Shown piece after piece: positions 8,241 through 18,691 of a DNA stretch of 64,000 bases. Numbering within the stretch: the first letter of the stretch is position 1; each line of letters starts with the position of its first letter. Under the pieces are notes generated by a model. That model saw nothing but the letters and a program-made list of their open reading frames with translations, made no database searches and was not told the origin of the DNA. The position numbers were made by a program, and so were the translations under genes. The stretch is from Bifidobacterium samirii (lineage in GTDB: Bacteria > Actinomycetota > Actinomycetes > Actinomycetales > Bifidobacteriaceae): positions 1 through 64,000 of the forward strand of contig NZ_QXGK01000010.1 in NCBI RefSeq assembly GCF_003952945.1, in the 5' to 3' direction.

Positions 8241-9202
8241 GCAAGCAGGCTTTCGTCGCCGCGCTGCCAGCCGACGAGCCAGGTGAGCAGCGCCTTCTGG
8301 GCGTGCAGGCGGTTCTCGGCCTCGTCCCACACGACGGACTGCGGGCCGTCGATCACCGACGAGGTGACCTCCTTGCCGCGGTAGGCGGGCAGGCAGTGCT
8401 GGAAGAGCGCGTCGGGCTTGGCGAGCGCCATGAGCTCGTCGTTGACCTGGTAGGGCCAGAACGGCTTGGAGCGGATCGCGTATTCGGCCTCCTCGCCCAT
8501 CGACACCCACGTGTCGGTGAAGACGCAGTCGGCGCCGGCGACGGCCTCTTTGGGGTCGGTGGTGACGAGGATGGAGCCGCCGTTCTCGGCGGCGATGCGC
8601 TCCGCGTCGGCGACGATGGCCGGGTCGGGCAGGTAGCCGTGCGGGCCGGCGACGCGCACGTGCATGCCGGCGACGGCGCCGCCGAGCAGGTACGAGTTGG
8701 ACATGTTGTTGGCCGCGTCGCCCAGGTAGGCGATGGTCATGCCCTTGAGCGCGTCGACGCCGCCCTTGAACTGGGCGAGGGTGAGGAAGTCGGCGAGGAT
8801 CTGGCAGGGGTGGAATTCGTCGGTGAGGGCGTTGACGACCGGGCAGTCGGCGTACTTGGCCATCTCCTCGACGCGGTCCTGGCCGAACGTGCGCCACACG
8901 ATGCCGTAGGCCATGCGGGTGAGCACGCGGGCGGTGTCGGCGACGGGCTCGCCGCGGCCCAGCTGGGAGCCGGACTTGTCGATGACGAGCGGGTAGCCGC
9001 CCAGTTCGGCCACGCCGATGGAGAAGCTGGAGCGGGTGCGGGTGGACGGCTTGTCGAAGATGACGGCGACGCCCTGGGGGCCGGCGAACGGCTGCTTGTA
9101 GAAGCGGTTCTCGCGGAACTTCATGCCCAGTTCGAGCACCTGCTTCTGCTCCTCGTGGGTCAGGTCGTCGTCGCGCAGCATGTGGCGCAGTTGCGGAGTC
9201 AT
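8237..9202 (-). CDS. argF: Ornithine carbamoyltransferase
   Basis: A 321-residue enzyme that makes citrulline from ornithine and carbamoyl phosphate. Signature motifs are present: STRTRSSF for carbamoyl phosphate binding, [21 protein letters not shown], and [11 protein letters not shown] with the catalytic Cys. The start at 9202 ([15 protein letters not shown]) is preferred to a much longer upstream frame because it has an AAGGAGA ribosome-binding site and family length. The gene lies 57 bases after argD and overlaps argR by four bases. Confidence 0.96.
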   Translation of the reverse strand: MTPQLRHMLRDDDLTHEEQKQVLELGMKFRENRFYKQPFAGPQGVAVIFDKPSTRTRSSFSIGVAELGGYPLVIDKSGSQLGRGEPVADTARVLTRMAYGIVWRTFGQDRVEEMAKYADCPVVNALTDEFHPCQILADFLTLAQFKGGVDALKGMTIAYLGDAANNMSNSYLLGGAVAGMHVRVAGPHGYLPDPAIVADAERIAAENGGSILVTTDPKEAVAGADCVFTDTWVSMGEEAEYAIRSKPFWPYQVNDELMALAKPDALFQHCLPAYRGKEVTSSVIDGPQSVVWDEAENRLHAQKALLTWLVGWQRGDESLLA

Positions 9203-9258
9203 GGTGTGGTCTCCTTCGGGTCGGTCGTACGGGCGGGCCGTACGGGTCGGGTGTGCGG

Positions 9259-10581
9259 TCAGTCGTTGGGCAGGTCGGCGGGGATGCGGGCGAGCACGGC
9301 GATGGCCTCGTCCACCTCCTCGGCGGTGACGTTGAGCGGCGGGGCCATGCGCAGCGCGTCTGGGGCGACGGCGTTGACGATCAGGCCGTGTTCGAGCGCC
9401 CACGCCATCGCGGCGTGCGCGCACGGGTGGGTCAGCTGGACCGCGTCGAGCAGGCCGCGGCCGCGCACGGAGTCGAACAGCGGGTTGCCGCAGGCGGCGA
9501 TGCCGTCGCGCAGCTGGATGCCGCGCGCCTCGGCGTTGGCGACCAGGTTCTCGCCGTCGATGATGTCGATCGTGGCGAGCGCGGCGGCCGCGGCGAGCGG
9601 GTTGCCGGCGAAGGTGGAGCCGTGCGATCCGGGGGTGAACAGGGCGGACAGCTTGGCGCCGAAGGCGATCATGCCGCCCATCGGGAAGCCGCCGGCGACG
9701 CCCTTGGCGAAGGTGACGATGTCGGGGGTGATGCCGCCGGACAGGTCCTCGCGCTGGAACGCGAACCAGGAGCCGGTGCGGCCCATGCCGGTCTGCACCT
9801 CGTCGATGATGAGGAGCGCGCCGTGCTCGTCGCACATCGCGCGCGCGGCCTTGACGTAGTCGGCGCCGAGCGGGCGCACGCCGGCCTCGCCCTGGATGAG
9901 CTCCATGATGACGGCGGCGACGGGGCCCTTGCCGTAGCGGCCCGGGCCGGTCTGGGCGAACGCCTCGCGCAGGGCGGCGACGTCGGACGCCTCGACGAAT
10001 TCGATGTTCGGCACGAGCGGCTCGAACGCCTTGCGGATGGCGGGCTTCCAGGTGGCGGAGAGCGCGCCGAGGGTGCGGCCGTGGAAGCCGTGGCTCAGGG
10101 CGATGATGCGCGCCGGCTTGCCGCCCATCGACGGGGTGGCGCCGGGCAGGGTGCGCCCGTACAGCTTGGCGAGCTTGATGGCGGCCTCGTTGCCTTCGGC
10201 GCCGGAGTTGCCGAAGTACACGTGGGAGCCTTCGGGCGCGCCGGCGAGTTCGACGAGCCTGGCGGCGAGGCGGATCTGCGGCTCGGTGGCGAAGTAGTTG
10301 CTCACGTGCGCGACCTTGGCGGCCTGTTCGGCGACGGCCTGCACCCACGTGGGGTGGGCGTAGCCGACGGAGTTGACGGCGATGCCGGCGAGGAAGTCGA
10401 GGTATTCGTTGCCGTCGACGTCCCACACGCGGGTGCCCTGGCCGTGGTCCATGACGCGCAGCGGCGTGCCGAACACGTTCATGTGGACCTGGGAGTACTC
10501 CCCCAGCCAGGCGGCGCCGGTCTCGCCGAGCGTCTCGAGCGGCTCACCGGCGGCGTTGTGTGCGGTGTTCTCAGTGGACAT
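9259..10581 (-). CDS. argD: Acetylornithine aminotransferase
   Basis: A 440-residue class III PLP-dependent aminotransferase acting on N-acetylglutamate semialdehyde. The [13 protein letters not shown] motif and the PLP lysine in [14 protein letters not shown] are intact. It is about 30 residues longer at the N terminus than many ArgD proteins. The start overlaps the end of argB by 11 bases, which supports translational coupling within the operon. Confidence 0.95.
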   Translation of the reverse strand: MSTENTAHNAAGEPLETLGETGAAWLGEYSQVHMNVFGTPLRVMDHGQGTRVWDVDGNEYLDFLAGIAVNSVGYAHPTWVQAVAEQAAKVAHVSNYFATEPQIRLAARLVELAGAPEGSHVYFGNSGAEGNEAAIKLAKLYGRTLPGATPSMGGKPARIIALSHGFHGRTLGALSATWKPAIRKAFEPLVPNIEFVEASDVAALREAFAQTGPGRYGKGPVAAVIMELIQGEAGVRPLGADYVKAARAMCDEHGALLIIDEVQTGMGRTGSWFAFQREDLSGGITPDIVTFAKGVAGGFPMGGMIAFGAKLSALFTPGSHGSTFAGNPLAAAAALATIDIIDGENLVANAEARGIQLRDGIAACGNPLFDSVRGRGLLDAVQLTHPCAHAAMAWALEHGLIVNAVAPDALRMAPPLNVTAEEVDEAIAVLARIPADLPND

Positions 10582-11527
10582 AGGAGCTCCTCATCTCCAC
10601 ACCGTCCTCGGGCACGACCATCGTGCCGATGCCCGCGGTGGTGAATATCTCGTTCAGGATCGAATGCGGCTGGCGGCCGTCGATGATGTGCGCCTGGGGC
10701 ACGCCGCCGTCGAGGGCGCGCACGCACGCCTCCATCTTGGGGCGCATGCCGGTCTCGAGGTCGGGCAGCATGTCGCGCAGGTTCTCCACGCCGATGCGGC
10801 CGATCAGCGAGTTGCGGTCCGGCCAGTCGGCGTACAGGCCGTCGACGTCGGTGAGCACGACGAGCTTGCGCGCGCCCAGCGCGGCGGCGAGCGCGGCGGC
10901 GGCCGAGTCGGCGTTGACGTTGAGCACCTCGGTCGGATCGTCCTCGTTGGGGGCGACGGACGAGACGACGGGGATGCGGCCGGCGTTGATGAGGTCCTCG
11001 ACGGCGGAGGCGTCGACGCTGACCACGTCGCCCACCAGACCCACGTCGATCGGCCTGCCGTCGACGATGGGCCGGCGCTGCATGGCGGAGAACAGGCCGC
11101 CGTCCTCGCCGGACAGGCCGACGGCGAGCGGACCGTGCGCGTTGATCAGGCCGACGAGCTCGCGCGACACCTTGCCGGTGAGGACCATGCGCACCACGTC
11201 CATCGCCTCGGGGGTGGTGACGCGCAGGCCGCCCTTGAACTCGGATTTGATGCCGAGGGTCTTGAGCATCTGCGAGATCTGCGGGCCGCCGCCGTGCACG
11301 ACGACCGGGTGCATGCCCACCTGGCGCAGGAACGCCATGTCCTCGGCGAAGCACTGCTTGAGATGGTCGTCGATCATCGCGTTGCCGCCGTACTTGACGA
11401 CGATGCGCTGTCCGGCGAACTCCTCGAGCCACGGCAGCGCCTCGATGAGCACTTCGGCCTTCTGGTCGGCGCGCAGGTCGGTGTGCACGTCGAAATGGAA
11501 CCCAGGTCCCTTCAGTTCTTTGGTCAT
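10571..11527 (-). CDS. argB: Acetylglutamate kinase
   Basis: A 318-residue amino acid kinase that phosphorylates N-acetylglutamate. VVKYGGNAM near the N terminus and VVHGGGPQI are the nucleotide and substrate motifs. An N-terminal helix of ~30 residues precedes the kinase core, as in arginine-sensitive hexameric forms, so feedback inhibition by arginine is possible (inference). GGAAGGAAGAC before the ATG supports the start. It is 52 bases after argJ and overlaps argD. Confidence 0.96.
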   Translation of the reverse strand: MTKELKGPGFHFDVHTDLRADQKAEVLIEALPWLEEFAGQRIVVKYGGNAMIDDHLKQCFAEDMAFLRQVGMHPVVVHGGGPQISQMLKTLGIKSEFKGGLRVTTPEAMDVVRMVLTGKVSRELVGLINAHGPLAVGLSGEDGGLFSAMQRRPIVDGRPIDVGLVGDVVSVDASAVEDLINAGRIPVVSSVAPNEDDPTEVLNVNADSAAAALAAALGARKLVVLTDVDGLYADWPDRNSLIGRIGVENLRDMLPDLETGMRPKMEACVRALDGGVPQAHIIDGRQPHSILNEIFTTAGIGTMVVPEDGVEMRSSYVH

Positions 11528-11579
11528 GTCTTCCTTCCGGCTTTCATCCCACGGGACGGGGCCTCCCGCCCCGCCCGTG

Positions 11580-12749
11580 TCAGCTTTCGTAGTCGGCGTT
11601 GATGTGGACGTATTCGTGCGTCAGGTCGTCGGTCCAGACGGTCGCCTGCGCGTCGCCGGCGTTGAGGTCGATGTCGATGTGGACCTCGCGCGGGGTCATG
11701 TCGACCTCGCTGCGGTCGCGTCCGGCGCCGCCGTTCTCGCAGATGCGCACGCCGTTGACGTCGACGGTGACCTTGTCGGGGTCGTAGGGGGCGACGTCGG
11801 CGGGCACGGTGCCCAGCGAGCTGACGATGCGGCCCCAGTTGGGGTCGTTGCCGGAGATCGCGCACTTGAGCAGGTTCGACGCGGCGACGGCGCGGCCGCA
11901 CGCCAGCGCGGCCTCCTCGCTGGTGGCGCCGGTGACGCTGATGCGGATGTCGTGGCTGGCGCCCTCGCCGTCGCCGATGATCTGGCGGGCGAGCGAGGCG
12001 CAGGCGTCGGCGACGAGACGGTTGAACTCGTCCGGGTCGGGTTCGACGCCCGAGGCGCCGGAGGCGAGCAGCAGCACGGTGTCGTTGGTGGACATGCAGC
12101 CGTCGACGTCGATGCGGTTGAACGACGTGTCGACGCCGGCGAGCAGCGCGGCCTGGAGCTGACCTGCGGACACGACCGCGTCGGTGGTGATGACGCACAG
12201 CATCGTCGCCAGCTGCGGGGCGATCATGCCCGAGCCCTTGACCATGCCGCCGATGCGGTAGCCGGCGCCTTCGAGGCGCACGGTCTTGGGCTTGGTGTCG
12301 GTGGTCATGATCGCGTGGGACGCGTCGGCGCCGGCCTGGTCGTCGTCGGCGAGCGCCGCGTGGGCGGCCTTCGCGCCGGCGAGCACGTTGTCGAGCGGCA
12401 GCAGTTCGCCGATGAGGCCGGTGGAGCACACGGCCACGTCGCCGGCCTTGGCGCCGATCAGGTCGGCGACGGTCTTGGCGGTGGCCTCGCTCTGCGCGTA
12501 GCCGGCCTCGCCGGTGCACGCGTTGGCGCCGCCGGAGTTGAGGATCACGGCCTTGATGCGGCCGTCGGCGACGGCCTTGCGCGACCAGCGCACGGGGGCG
12601 GCGCAGAAGCGGTTGAAGGTGAACACGCCGGCGGCGGCGTCGAGGGGGCCGTCGTTGACGACGAGGGCCACGTCCTTCTTGCCTTCGACGGCGGAGATGC
12701 CGGCGGCGACGCCGGCGGCGCGGAAGCCTTGTGCGAATGTCACGCTCAC
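11580..12749 (-). CDS. argJ: Bifunctional ornithine acetyltransferase / N-acetylglutamate synthase
   Basis: A 389-residue enzyme that recycles the acetyl group between acetylornithine and glutamate. The precursor is expected to cleave itself before the conserved Thr; a candidate motif is [20 protein letters not shown] and SGNDPNWGR are also family features. The start is GTG at 12749, sharing a GTGA overlap with the argC stop and giving the normal beginning [14 protein letters not shown] longer upstream frame is the shadow of argC. The C terminus HINADYES is typical. Confidence 0.95.
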   Translation of the reverse strand: MSVTFAQGFRAAGVAAGISAVEGKKDVALVVNDGPLDAAAGVFTFNRFCAAPVRWSRKAVADGRIKAVILNSGGANACTGEAGYAQSEATAKTVADLIGAKAGDVAVCSTGLIGELLPLDNVLAGAKAAHAALADDDQAGADASHAIMTTDTKPKTVRLEGAGYRIGGMVKGSGMIAPQLATMLCVITTDAVVSAGQLQAALLAGVDTSFNRIDVDGCMSTNDTVLLLASGASGVEPDPDEFNRLVADACASLARQIIGDGEGASHDIRISVTGATSEEAALACGRAVAASNLLKCAISGNDPNWGRIVSSLGTVPADVAPYDPDKVTVDVNGVRICENGGAGRDRSEVDMTPREVHIDIDLNAGDAQATVWTDDLTHEYVHINADYES

Positions 12750-13840
12750 GGTGCTACTCCGATCTTGGTGAGGCCTGCGTCCTCCGGCAGGCCGAGTGCG
12801 ATGTTCAGCGATTGGACGGCCTGTCCCGCGGTGCCGCGGTTGAGGTTGTCGATGGCGGCGAACGCGATGAGGCGGTTCGCCTTGCGGTCGACGGCCACCT
12901 GGATGTGGGCGGCGTTCGATCCGACGATGTTGGCGGTGGCGGGCAGCACGCCTTCGGGCAGCACGTTCATGAAGTCCTGTCCGGCGTAGGCGTCGGTCCA
13001 CGTCTTGCGGATGGCCTGGTCGTCCATGGCGGCGGCCTTGTCGGTCATCGGCGCGGAGACGACGGCGAGGATGCCGCGGGACATCGGCACGAGGATCGGC
13101 GTGAAACCGAGCGTGAAACGTTCCGCGTCGGCGGCGGTCAGGCCGGCGGCGTGCGCGAGGTTCTGCAGGATCTCGGGGATGTGGCGGTGGGTGCCGCCCA
13201 CGCCGTAGGGCACGGCGGAGCCGAGCGCCTCGGCGGCGAGCAGGTTGGTGCGCTTGAGGTTCTTGCCGGCGCCGGAGTAGCCGACGGCCAGGTCGGCGAC
13301 GACGCCCTTGGGGTCGATGAGCCCTTCGGCGGCGCCCGGCTGCATGGCGAGGGTGACGGCGGTGACGTTGCATCCCGGTCCGGCGATGCGTTTGGTGCCG
13401 CGGATCGCGTCGCGCTGGCGCAGGTAGGCGCCGTCCGCGTCCTTGCCGACGATGAGCTCGGGCATGCCGTAGGTCCAGTGCTCGTAGAAGTCGCCGCCGT
13501 AGTAGGCGTCCCATGCGGCCTGCTCCTCGAGGCGGTGGTCGGCGCCGAGGTCGACGACGACGGCCTGCGGGTCGAGTTCGGCGGCCAGCGCGCCGGATGC
13601 GCCGTGCGGCAGGGCGAGGATGATCACGTCGTGGCCGTTGAGCACGTCGGGGGTCGTGTCCTCGACGGTCAGGTCGGCGAGCTGGGGGATGTGCGGCATG
13701 TGCCTGCCGAGCTTGTCCCCCACCGAGGAGTGGCCGGCCACGCAGGTCACTTCGAAGTCCGGGTGGGCCGCGAGTATGCGCAGGGCCTCACCGCCGGCGT
13801 AACCGGTCGCGCCGGCTACGGCCACCGTGTATTTCGCCAT
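12746..13840 (-). CDS. argC: N-acetyl-gamma-glutamyl-phosphate reductase
   Basis: A 364-residue NADPH-dependent reductase and the first gene of the arginine operon. VAGATGYAGGEALRIL is the Rossmann nucleotide site, and Cys157 in AGPGCNVTAVTL is the catalytic thiol. The ATG at 13840 is chosen because AAAAGAGAG lies upstream and the fold then starts at once (MAKYTVAVAGATGYAG). A perfect ArgR-like palindrome lies 64 bases upstream. Confidence 0.96.
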   Translation of the reverse strand: MAKYTVAVAGATGYAGGEALRILAAHPDFEVTCVAGHSSVGDKLGRHMPHIPQLADLTVEDTTPDVLNGHDVIILALPHGASGALAAELDPQAVVVDLGADHRLEEQAAWDAYYGGDFYEHWTYGMPELIVGKDADGAYLRQRDAIRGTKRIAGPGCNVTAVTLAMQPGAAEGLIDPKGVVADLAVGYSGAGKNLKRTNLLAAEALGSAVPYGVGGTHRHIPEILQNLAHAAGLTAADAERFTLGFTPILVPMSRGILAVVSAPMTDKAAAMDDQAIRKTWTDAYAGQDFMNVLPEGVLPATANIVGSNAAHIQVAVDRKANRLIAFAAIDNLNRGTAGQAVQSLNIALGLPEDAGLTKIGVAP

Positions 13841-13903
13841 GTCGTGCTCTCTTTTCTTGACGGTTTTCGAATACCCGGCCACCATACGCTTTATTCACGA
13901 CAT

Positions 13904-13917
13904 TGCATAATTATGCA
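13904..13917. promoter_or_regulatory. ArgR operator (ARG box) before argC
   Basis: A perfect 14-base palindrome, TGCATAATTATGCA, lies about 65 bases upstream of the argC ATG in otherwise GC-rich sequence. It matches actinobacterial ARG boxes and should control argCJBDFR. Confidence 0.8.
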
Positions 13918-13920
13918 TTG

Positions 13921-13960
13921 GGGCCGTGTGTCGCGCCCCCACCGGCGCGACGCACGGCCC
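13921..13960 (-). terminator. Terminator hairpin of the DUF4190 gene
   Basis: GGGCCGTGTGTCGCGC pairs with GCGCGACGCACGGCCC, with one mismatch. The hairpin sits between the end of the DUF4190 gene and the argC operator, insulating the arginine operon. Confidence 0.7.
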
Positions 13961-13993
13961 GCATCGTCGGGACATCGCCCCGATCGGCGTCCG

Positions 13994-14698
13994 TCAGGCG
14001 GTGATCGACCCGTCGGAGCCGCCGGAGCCGCCCATCATCGTCGAGAGCATCTCCTGGTACAGGTCGAACGCGGTCATGCCGTTCATCGCCAGCCACACGA
14101 TCATGATCGTGTAGAACACGTTGATCGCCACGGCGGCGAACGCGAGCCAGAATCCGCGCATATGCAGCACGCGCACGCGCTTCATCGAGATCGCGCCCAT
14201 GATGGTCGGCAGCAGCGGGATCGGCAGGAACAGCGCGCACACGAACGCCATCACGGCCAGCAGGTCCCACTTGCCGTAGAACGGGTTCGACGCCGGATCG
14301 TCCACGTCGATGCCGTTGATGATGCGGTGCGGCTGCTGCGGAGCGTACGGCTGGCCGTTCCACCCGTAGCCCGGCTGGCCGTACGGGTTCGGCTGGCCCG
14401 ATTGACCATTCTGGCCGTACGCATTCGGCTGGTCGTTCCATCCGTACGGATTCGGCTGGCCGTAGCCCGGCTGCCCGTACTGCGACGGCTGCTGCGGCAT
14501 GCCCTGCACGCCGTCCGCGCCCGGCTGGCCGGCGGCCGCGGACGCTCCGTCCGTCGGCTCCGGGTCGGGACGCCCGTACACGTACGGGTCGTAGCCGGCC
14601 GGATACTGGCCGGCCATCGCCCCGTATTCGGGCTGGTGGTACCGGCCGTACTGCGGCTGGCCGCCCTCGTCGGCGGGACGCTGCCCGGATTCGTCCAT
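13994..14698 (-). CDS. DUF4190 membrane protein with a Gln/Pro/Tyr/Gly-rich N terminus
   Basis: A 234-residue protein. The first ~120 residues are low complexity with repeated GQPGYGQPNPYGWN-like units and should be disordered and cytoplasmic. Two hydrophobic helices follow, at about 145-175 and 185-210, as in DUF4190 proteins, where LPIPLLPTIMGAISMKRVR joins them. AAGGAGGTCCGAC before the ATG is a near-perfect ribosome-binding site. The role is unknown; such proteins are common in actinobacteria. It has its own terminator and lies alone between argC and pheT. Confidence 0.75.
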   Translation of the reverse strand: MDESGQRPADEGGQPQYGRYHQPEYGAMAGQYPAGYDPYVYGRPDPEPTDGASAAAGQPGADGVQGMPQQPSQYGQPGYGQPNPYGWNDQPNAYGQNGQSGQPNPYGQPGYGWNGQPYAPQQPHRIINGIDVDDPASNPFYGKWDLLAVMAFVCALFLPIPLLPTIMGAISMKRVRVLHMRGFWLAFAAVAINVFYTIMIVWLAMNGMTAFDLYQEMLSTMMGGSGGSDGSITA

Positions 14699-14769
14699 GT
14701 CGGACCTCCTTCGTCCGTTCGGATAAGTGCATATGCGCGTCGCACGGCGCGCACGTCGTCGGATATGCG

Positions 14770-14873
14770 CGCGCCCCGCACGACCGGACCGTCGTCGGCG
14801 GCCGCCGCGGCCGGCCCGAAGGCCGGGCCGACGACGGCCATGCTACCGTATGACGGCCCCGTCGTGCGGGGCG
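14770..14873 (-). terminator. Nested hairpins after pheT
   Basis: GCCCCGCACGAC near 14772 pairs with GTCGTGCGGGGC near 14862, enclosing a second stem (CCGTCGTCGGC with GCCGACGACGG). This ~100-base structure fills the gap after pheT and probably ends the pheST transcript. Confidence 0.55.
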
Positions 14874-14887
14874 CGGCGTCGATATCG

Positions 14888-17500
14888 CTACGCGCGAAGC
14901 TGCGCGCCCAGCTCCGCGGCCTTCTCGACGATGGCCTTGCGGATCGCCTCGCTGTCCTCGGCGGCCAGCGTGCGGTCCGGCGCGCGGAACACGACGGCGA
15001 ACGCGAGGGACTTGACGCCCTCGCCCAGCTGCTCGCCGGTGAACACGTCGAACAGTTCGATCGACTCGAGCATGTCGCCGGCGGCCTCGCGGATCACGGC
15101 CTCCAGCTGGGCGGCGCTCACCGAGTCGGCCACGGTGAACGCGAGGTCCTGCTTGACCGGCGGGAACGTGGAGATCGGCTTGGCCTGCACCGGCTTGCCG
15201 TCCAGCGACGCGAACAGCACGTCCAGGTCCAGCTCGAACGCGGCGGAGTGCTCCGGCAGGCCGAGCGCCTCGTTCACGTGCGGGTGCAGCTCGCCGACCA
15301 TGCCGACGACCTGGTCGCCCGCCATGACGCGCGCCGCACGGCCCGGATGCCACTGGGCGGGCACGTCGGCGGCGGCCGGCTGGTCGAGCGTCAGGCCGGC
15401 GCCCAGACGGTCGGAGATGCGGTGCACGGCCTCGACTGCGTCGGACCAGTCGACGGCGCGCTTGGAGCCCATCCAGCCGTCGTTCTCGGCCAGGCCGGTC
15501 AGGATGCCGGCCACGTGCATCGGCTGCGCCGGCAGGCCCGCGTCGAGCGCGGCGAGCTGCTCGTCGGTCGGACGCACGCCGCCCGGCAGCGCCGGGATGG
15601 CCGGGGCCTGCGGATCCCACAGGTAGACGTGGCCGATCTCGTACAGGCTCACGTTCTCCAGACCGCGGCGCAGGTTGAGCTGCACCACGCCCGCCAGGGT
15701 CGGCAGGATGTCGCGGCGCAGGTACGGGCGGTTGCCGGCCAGCGGGTTCGCGATCTCGACGCTCACCGGGCGGATCGCATCCACGTCGTAGGCGAGGGCC
15801 TTGAAGTCCTCGTCACCCACGAACGGGTAGCTCAGCGCCTCGACCATGCCGTACTCGGCCAGCTCGTTGGCGACCTCGCGGCGGCGACGCTGCTCGTGGG
15901 TCAGACCCACGCGACCCTCGACCGGGGCCGGCGGCACGGTGACCGGGATCTCGTCGTAGCCGACCAGACGGGCCACCTCCTCGACCAGATCGCACGCCTC
16001 GTTGAGGTCCGGACGCCAGCTCGGCGCGACGACGGAGAACTCGCCGTTGCCGCCGCCGGCCACACGGCAGCCGATGTCGGTCAGGATGTCGCTGATGCGC
16101 TGCACATCCACGTCGAGGCCGGCCACGCGGGCCACCTCGGACGCCTTGAACGCGATCGGACGCGGCAGGCCCACATGGTCCACGTCGGCCGGCGTGGCGC
16201 TCGCCTCGCCGCCCGCATAGCGGGACATGAGGTCGGCGGCCATCTGCGCGGCGGCCGGCTGCAGGCGCGTGTCCACGCCGCGCTCGAAGCGGCGCGACGC
16301 CTCGGACGGGGTCTTGTGGCGGCGGGCGGAGCGCGCGATCGACACCTGGTCGAAGTGCGCGGCCTCCAGCAGGATGTTCTTCGTCTCGGCCGTCACCTCG
16401 CCGTACAGGCCGCCCATCACGCCGGCCAGACCCAGGATGCGCGAGCCGCGCTCGCCGTTCGGGGAGTCGGTGATGAGCAGGTCCTCGACGCTCAGCTCGT
16501 GGTCCTTGCCGTCGAGCGTGACGAGGCGCTCGCCCTCGCGGGCGCGGCGCACCACGATCGGGTCTTCGATCTTGTCCATGTCGTAGGCGTGCATCGGCTG
16601 GCCCAGGTCGAGCATGACGTAGTTGGTCACGTCCACGGCCAGCGAGATGGAGCGCATGCCGGCGCGGGTGAGGCGGCGGCGCATCCAGTTGGGCGTCTTG
16701 GCGGTCGAGTCGAAGCCGCGCACGGCGCGCGCGTAGTAGCGGTCGCAGCCGGGCACGCCGTGGATCGGCGCGTCGTCCTCGATCGCGATCTCGATGTCGG
16801 GCGTGATGGACGGGTCGCCGGTCACGTCCGGGGCGGCCTCGGCCAGCGCGAGCGCCGGATCGGTGTAGGCGGCGCCGGTCGAATGATGGTATTCGCGGGC
16901 GACGCCGCGGTAGGAGAACGCGTAGCCGCGGTCCGGGGTGATGTTGATCTCCAGCAGCGGCTGGTCGAGGTGCAGCAGGCTCATCGCGTCGTCGCCGGGC
17001 TTGAGGGCCTCGTATTCCTCGGCGGTGAAGCCGTATTCGCGCAGCAGGATGATGCCGTCGTGGCTGTCGCCCAGGCCGAGCTCGCGTTCGGAGGCGCACA
17101 TGCCGTTGGAGATGTGGCCGTAGGTCTTGCGCGGCTCGATGCGGAAGTCGCCCGGCAGGACGGCGCCCGGCAGCGTCACGACGACCTTCTCGCCGGCCTT
17201 CATGTTGGGCGCGCCGCAGATGATGCCGCGCGGCACCTTGTTGCCGTCCTCGTCGGTCTCGTTCCATTCATCGCCGCAGTCGACGTGGCACCAGTTGATG
17301 ACCTTGCCGTTCTTCTGCGGTTCGGGCGTCGCGTCGACGACGTAGCCGACGACGATCGGGCCGGTCACCTGGGAGGCGTGGATCTCCTCCTCCTCGAGGC
17401 CGACCTTCACCAGGTCCTTGGCGAGCTGCTCGTAGGTCAGGTCCGCCGGGGTCTCGACGTGGTCCTTGAGCCAGTCAATATCGATCATGGGCATGGGCAA
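14888..17500 (-). CDS. pheT: Phenylalanine-tRNA ligase, beta subunit
   Basis: An 870-residue subunit of the (alpha-beta)2 enzyme that charges tRNA-Phe. It has an N-terminal tRNA-binding (EMAP-like) domain around 45-165, the B3/B4 editing domain around 220-400, B5 around 430-500, the catalytic-like core, and a C-terminal FDX-ACB anticodon-binding domain ending in AAELGAQLRA. The length is normal for bacterial PheT. The start just after the pheS stop is either of two in-frame methionines (MPMPMIDIDWL). It is cotranslated with pheS. Confidence 0.96.
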   Translation of the reverse strand: MPMPMIDIDWLKDHVETPADLTYEQLAKDLVKVGLEEEEIHASQVTGPIVVGYVVDATPEPQKNGKVINWCHVDCGDEWNETDEDGNKVPRGIICGAPNMKAGEKVVVTLPGAVLPGDFRIEPRKTYGHISNGMCASERELGLGDSHDGIILLREYGFTAEEYEALKPGDDAMSLLHLDQPLLEINITPDRGYAFSYRGVAREYHHSTGAAYTDPALALAEAAPDVTGDPSITPDIEIAIEDDAPIHGVPGCDRYYARAVRGFDSTAKTPNWMRRRLTRAGMRSISLAVDVTNYVMLDLGQPMHAYDMDKIEDPIVVRRAREGERLVTLDGKDHELSVEDLLITDSPNGERGSRILGLAGVMGGLYGEVTAETKNILLEAAHFDQVSIARSARRHKTPSEASRRFERGVDTRLQPAAAQMAADLMSRYAGGEASATPADVDHVGLPRPIAFKASEVARVAGLDVDVQRISDILTDIGCRVAGGGNGEFSVVAPSWRPDLNEACDLVEEVARLVGYDEIPVTVPPAPVEGRVGLTHEQRRRREVANELAEYGMVEALSYPFVGDEDFKALAYDVDAIRPVSVEIANPLAGNRPYLRRDILPTLAGVVQLNLRRGLENVSLYEIGHVYLWDPQAPAIPALPGGVRPTDEQLAALDAGLPAQPMHVAGILTGLAENDGWMGSKRAVDWSDAVEAVHRISDRLGAGLTLDQPAAADVPAQWHPGRAARVMAGDQVVGMVGELHPHVNEALGLPEHSAAFELDLDVLFASLDGKPVQAKPISTFPPVKQDLAFTVADSVSAAQLEAVIREAAGDMLESIELFDVFTGEQLGEGVKSLAFAVVFRAPDRTLAAEDSEAIRKAIVEKAAELGAQLRA

Positions 17501-18556
17501 TCACTCCCCCATCACAAACTGTTCGCTGAATCGCACGTCGCCCTCGACGAGGTCGTGCATGTCGTTGATGTCGTGGCGCAGCAGCAGCGTGCGCTCGATG
17601 CCGACGCCGAACGCGAAGCCGGTGTACACGTTCGGGTCGATGCCGGCGGACTTGAGCACGTTCGGGTTGACCATGCCGCAGCCGCCCCATTCGATCCAGC
17701 CCGGGCCGCCCTTCTTGTCGGGGAACCACAGGTCGAGCTCGGCGCTCGGCTCGGTGAACGGGAAGTAGCTGGGGCGTAGGCGGCTCTTGGCCTCCGGGCC
17801 GAACATGGCGACGGCGAGCTTGTCGAGCACGCCCTTGAGGTCCGCCATGGTCAGGTTCTTGTCGACGGCGAGCGCCTCGCACTGGTGGAACACCGGGGTG
17901 TGGGTGGCGTCGAGCTCGTCGGTACGGAACACGCGGCCGGGGCACGCGATGTACAGCGGCACGCCGCGGGTGAGCAGGGCGCGCACCTGGTCGGACGAGG
18001 TCTGGGTGCGCAGCACCATGTTGGAGCCGACGAATCCGGCGGCATCCTTGGCCTGGTTGCCCTTGACGTAGAAGGTGTCCTGCATCTGGCGGGCGGGGTG
18101 GTCGGGGCCGAAGTTGAGCGCGTCGAAGTCGTACCATTCGGTCTCCACTTCGGGGCCGGCGGAGATCTGCCAGCCCATGGACACGAAGAAGTCCTCGATG
18201 TCCTCGATGACGCGCGACAGCGGGTGGCGGGCGCCCAGCGGCTTGCGGGCGACCGGCAGGGTCATGTCGACGGTCTCGGCGGCGAGCGCGGCGGCCTCCT
18301 CCTGGGCCTTGACGGCGCTTTCCTTGGCGCCGAACGCGCGGCCGAAGTCGGCGCGCAGCTGGCCCATGAGCTTGCCGGCGTCCTTCTTCTGGTCGGCGGG
18401 GAGCTTGCCGATGGCCTTGCTGGCCTGGGTCAGCACGCCGATGACTTCGCTTTTGACGGCTTTCAGTTCCTCCGAGGTGGAGGCGTTCTCGATGTTCGCG
18501 ATGCCGTTGGTGACCGCGTCGGTCACCGACTGCGCATCGAATAGCACTTCTGCCAC
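17501..18556 (-). CDS. pheS: Phenylalanine-tRNA ligase, alpha subunit
   Basis: A 351-residue catalytic subunit with class II motifs: GPDHPARQMQDTFY (motif 1 region), FRTDELDATHTPVFHQ (motif 2) and GFAFGVGIERTLLL (motif 3). The N-terminal ~90 residues form the coiled-coil arm. The start is taken as GTG at 18556 because AAGGAAAGG lies seven bases before it and the product begins VAEVLFDAQ; a longer frame from an upstream ATG has no such site. It runs directly into pheT. A small hairpin (GCGCATG, loop GAAA, CATGCGC) lies in the leader near 18592-18609. Confidence 0.95.
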   Translation of the reverse strand: MAEVLFDAQSVTDAVTNGIANIENASTSEELKAVKSEVIGVLTQASKAIGKLPADQKKDAGKLMGQLRADFGRAFGAKESAVKAQEEAAALAAETVDMTLPVARKPLGARHPLSRVIEDIEDFFVSMGWQISAGPEVETEWYDFDALNFGPDHPARQMQDTFYVKGNQAKDAAGFVGSNMVLRTQTSSDQVRALLTRGVPLYIACPGRVFRTDELDATHTPVFHQCEALAVDKNLTMADLKGVLDKLAVAMFGPEAKSRLRPSYFPFTEPSAELDLWFPDKKGGPGWIEWGGCGMVNPNVLKSAGIDPNVYTGFAFGVGIERTLLLRHDINDMHDLVEGDVRFSEQFVMGE

Positions 18557-18691
18557 GAGCGACCTTTCCTTGTCTGGATACCTCTCGGCGCATGGAAACA
18601 TGCGCGTTTTCAAGCGTTTTGCCAACTGCCCATTGTCGTGTCACGACTCGACATAGGGCCGTTGCGGTGTATGGTTTTCCCGCCCTGCGGC

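Noticed and set aside
18557-18690. T-box or phenylalanine leader-peptide attenuator before pheST
   Set aside because: Only a small GCGCATG hairpin is seen; no T-box core motif and no Phe-rich leader peptide are present.
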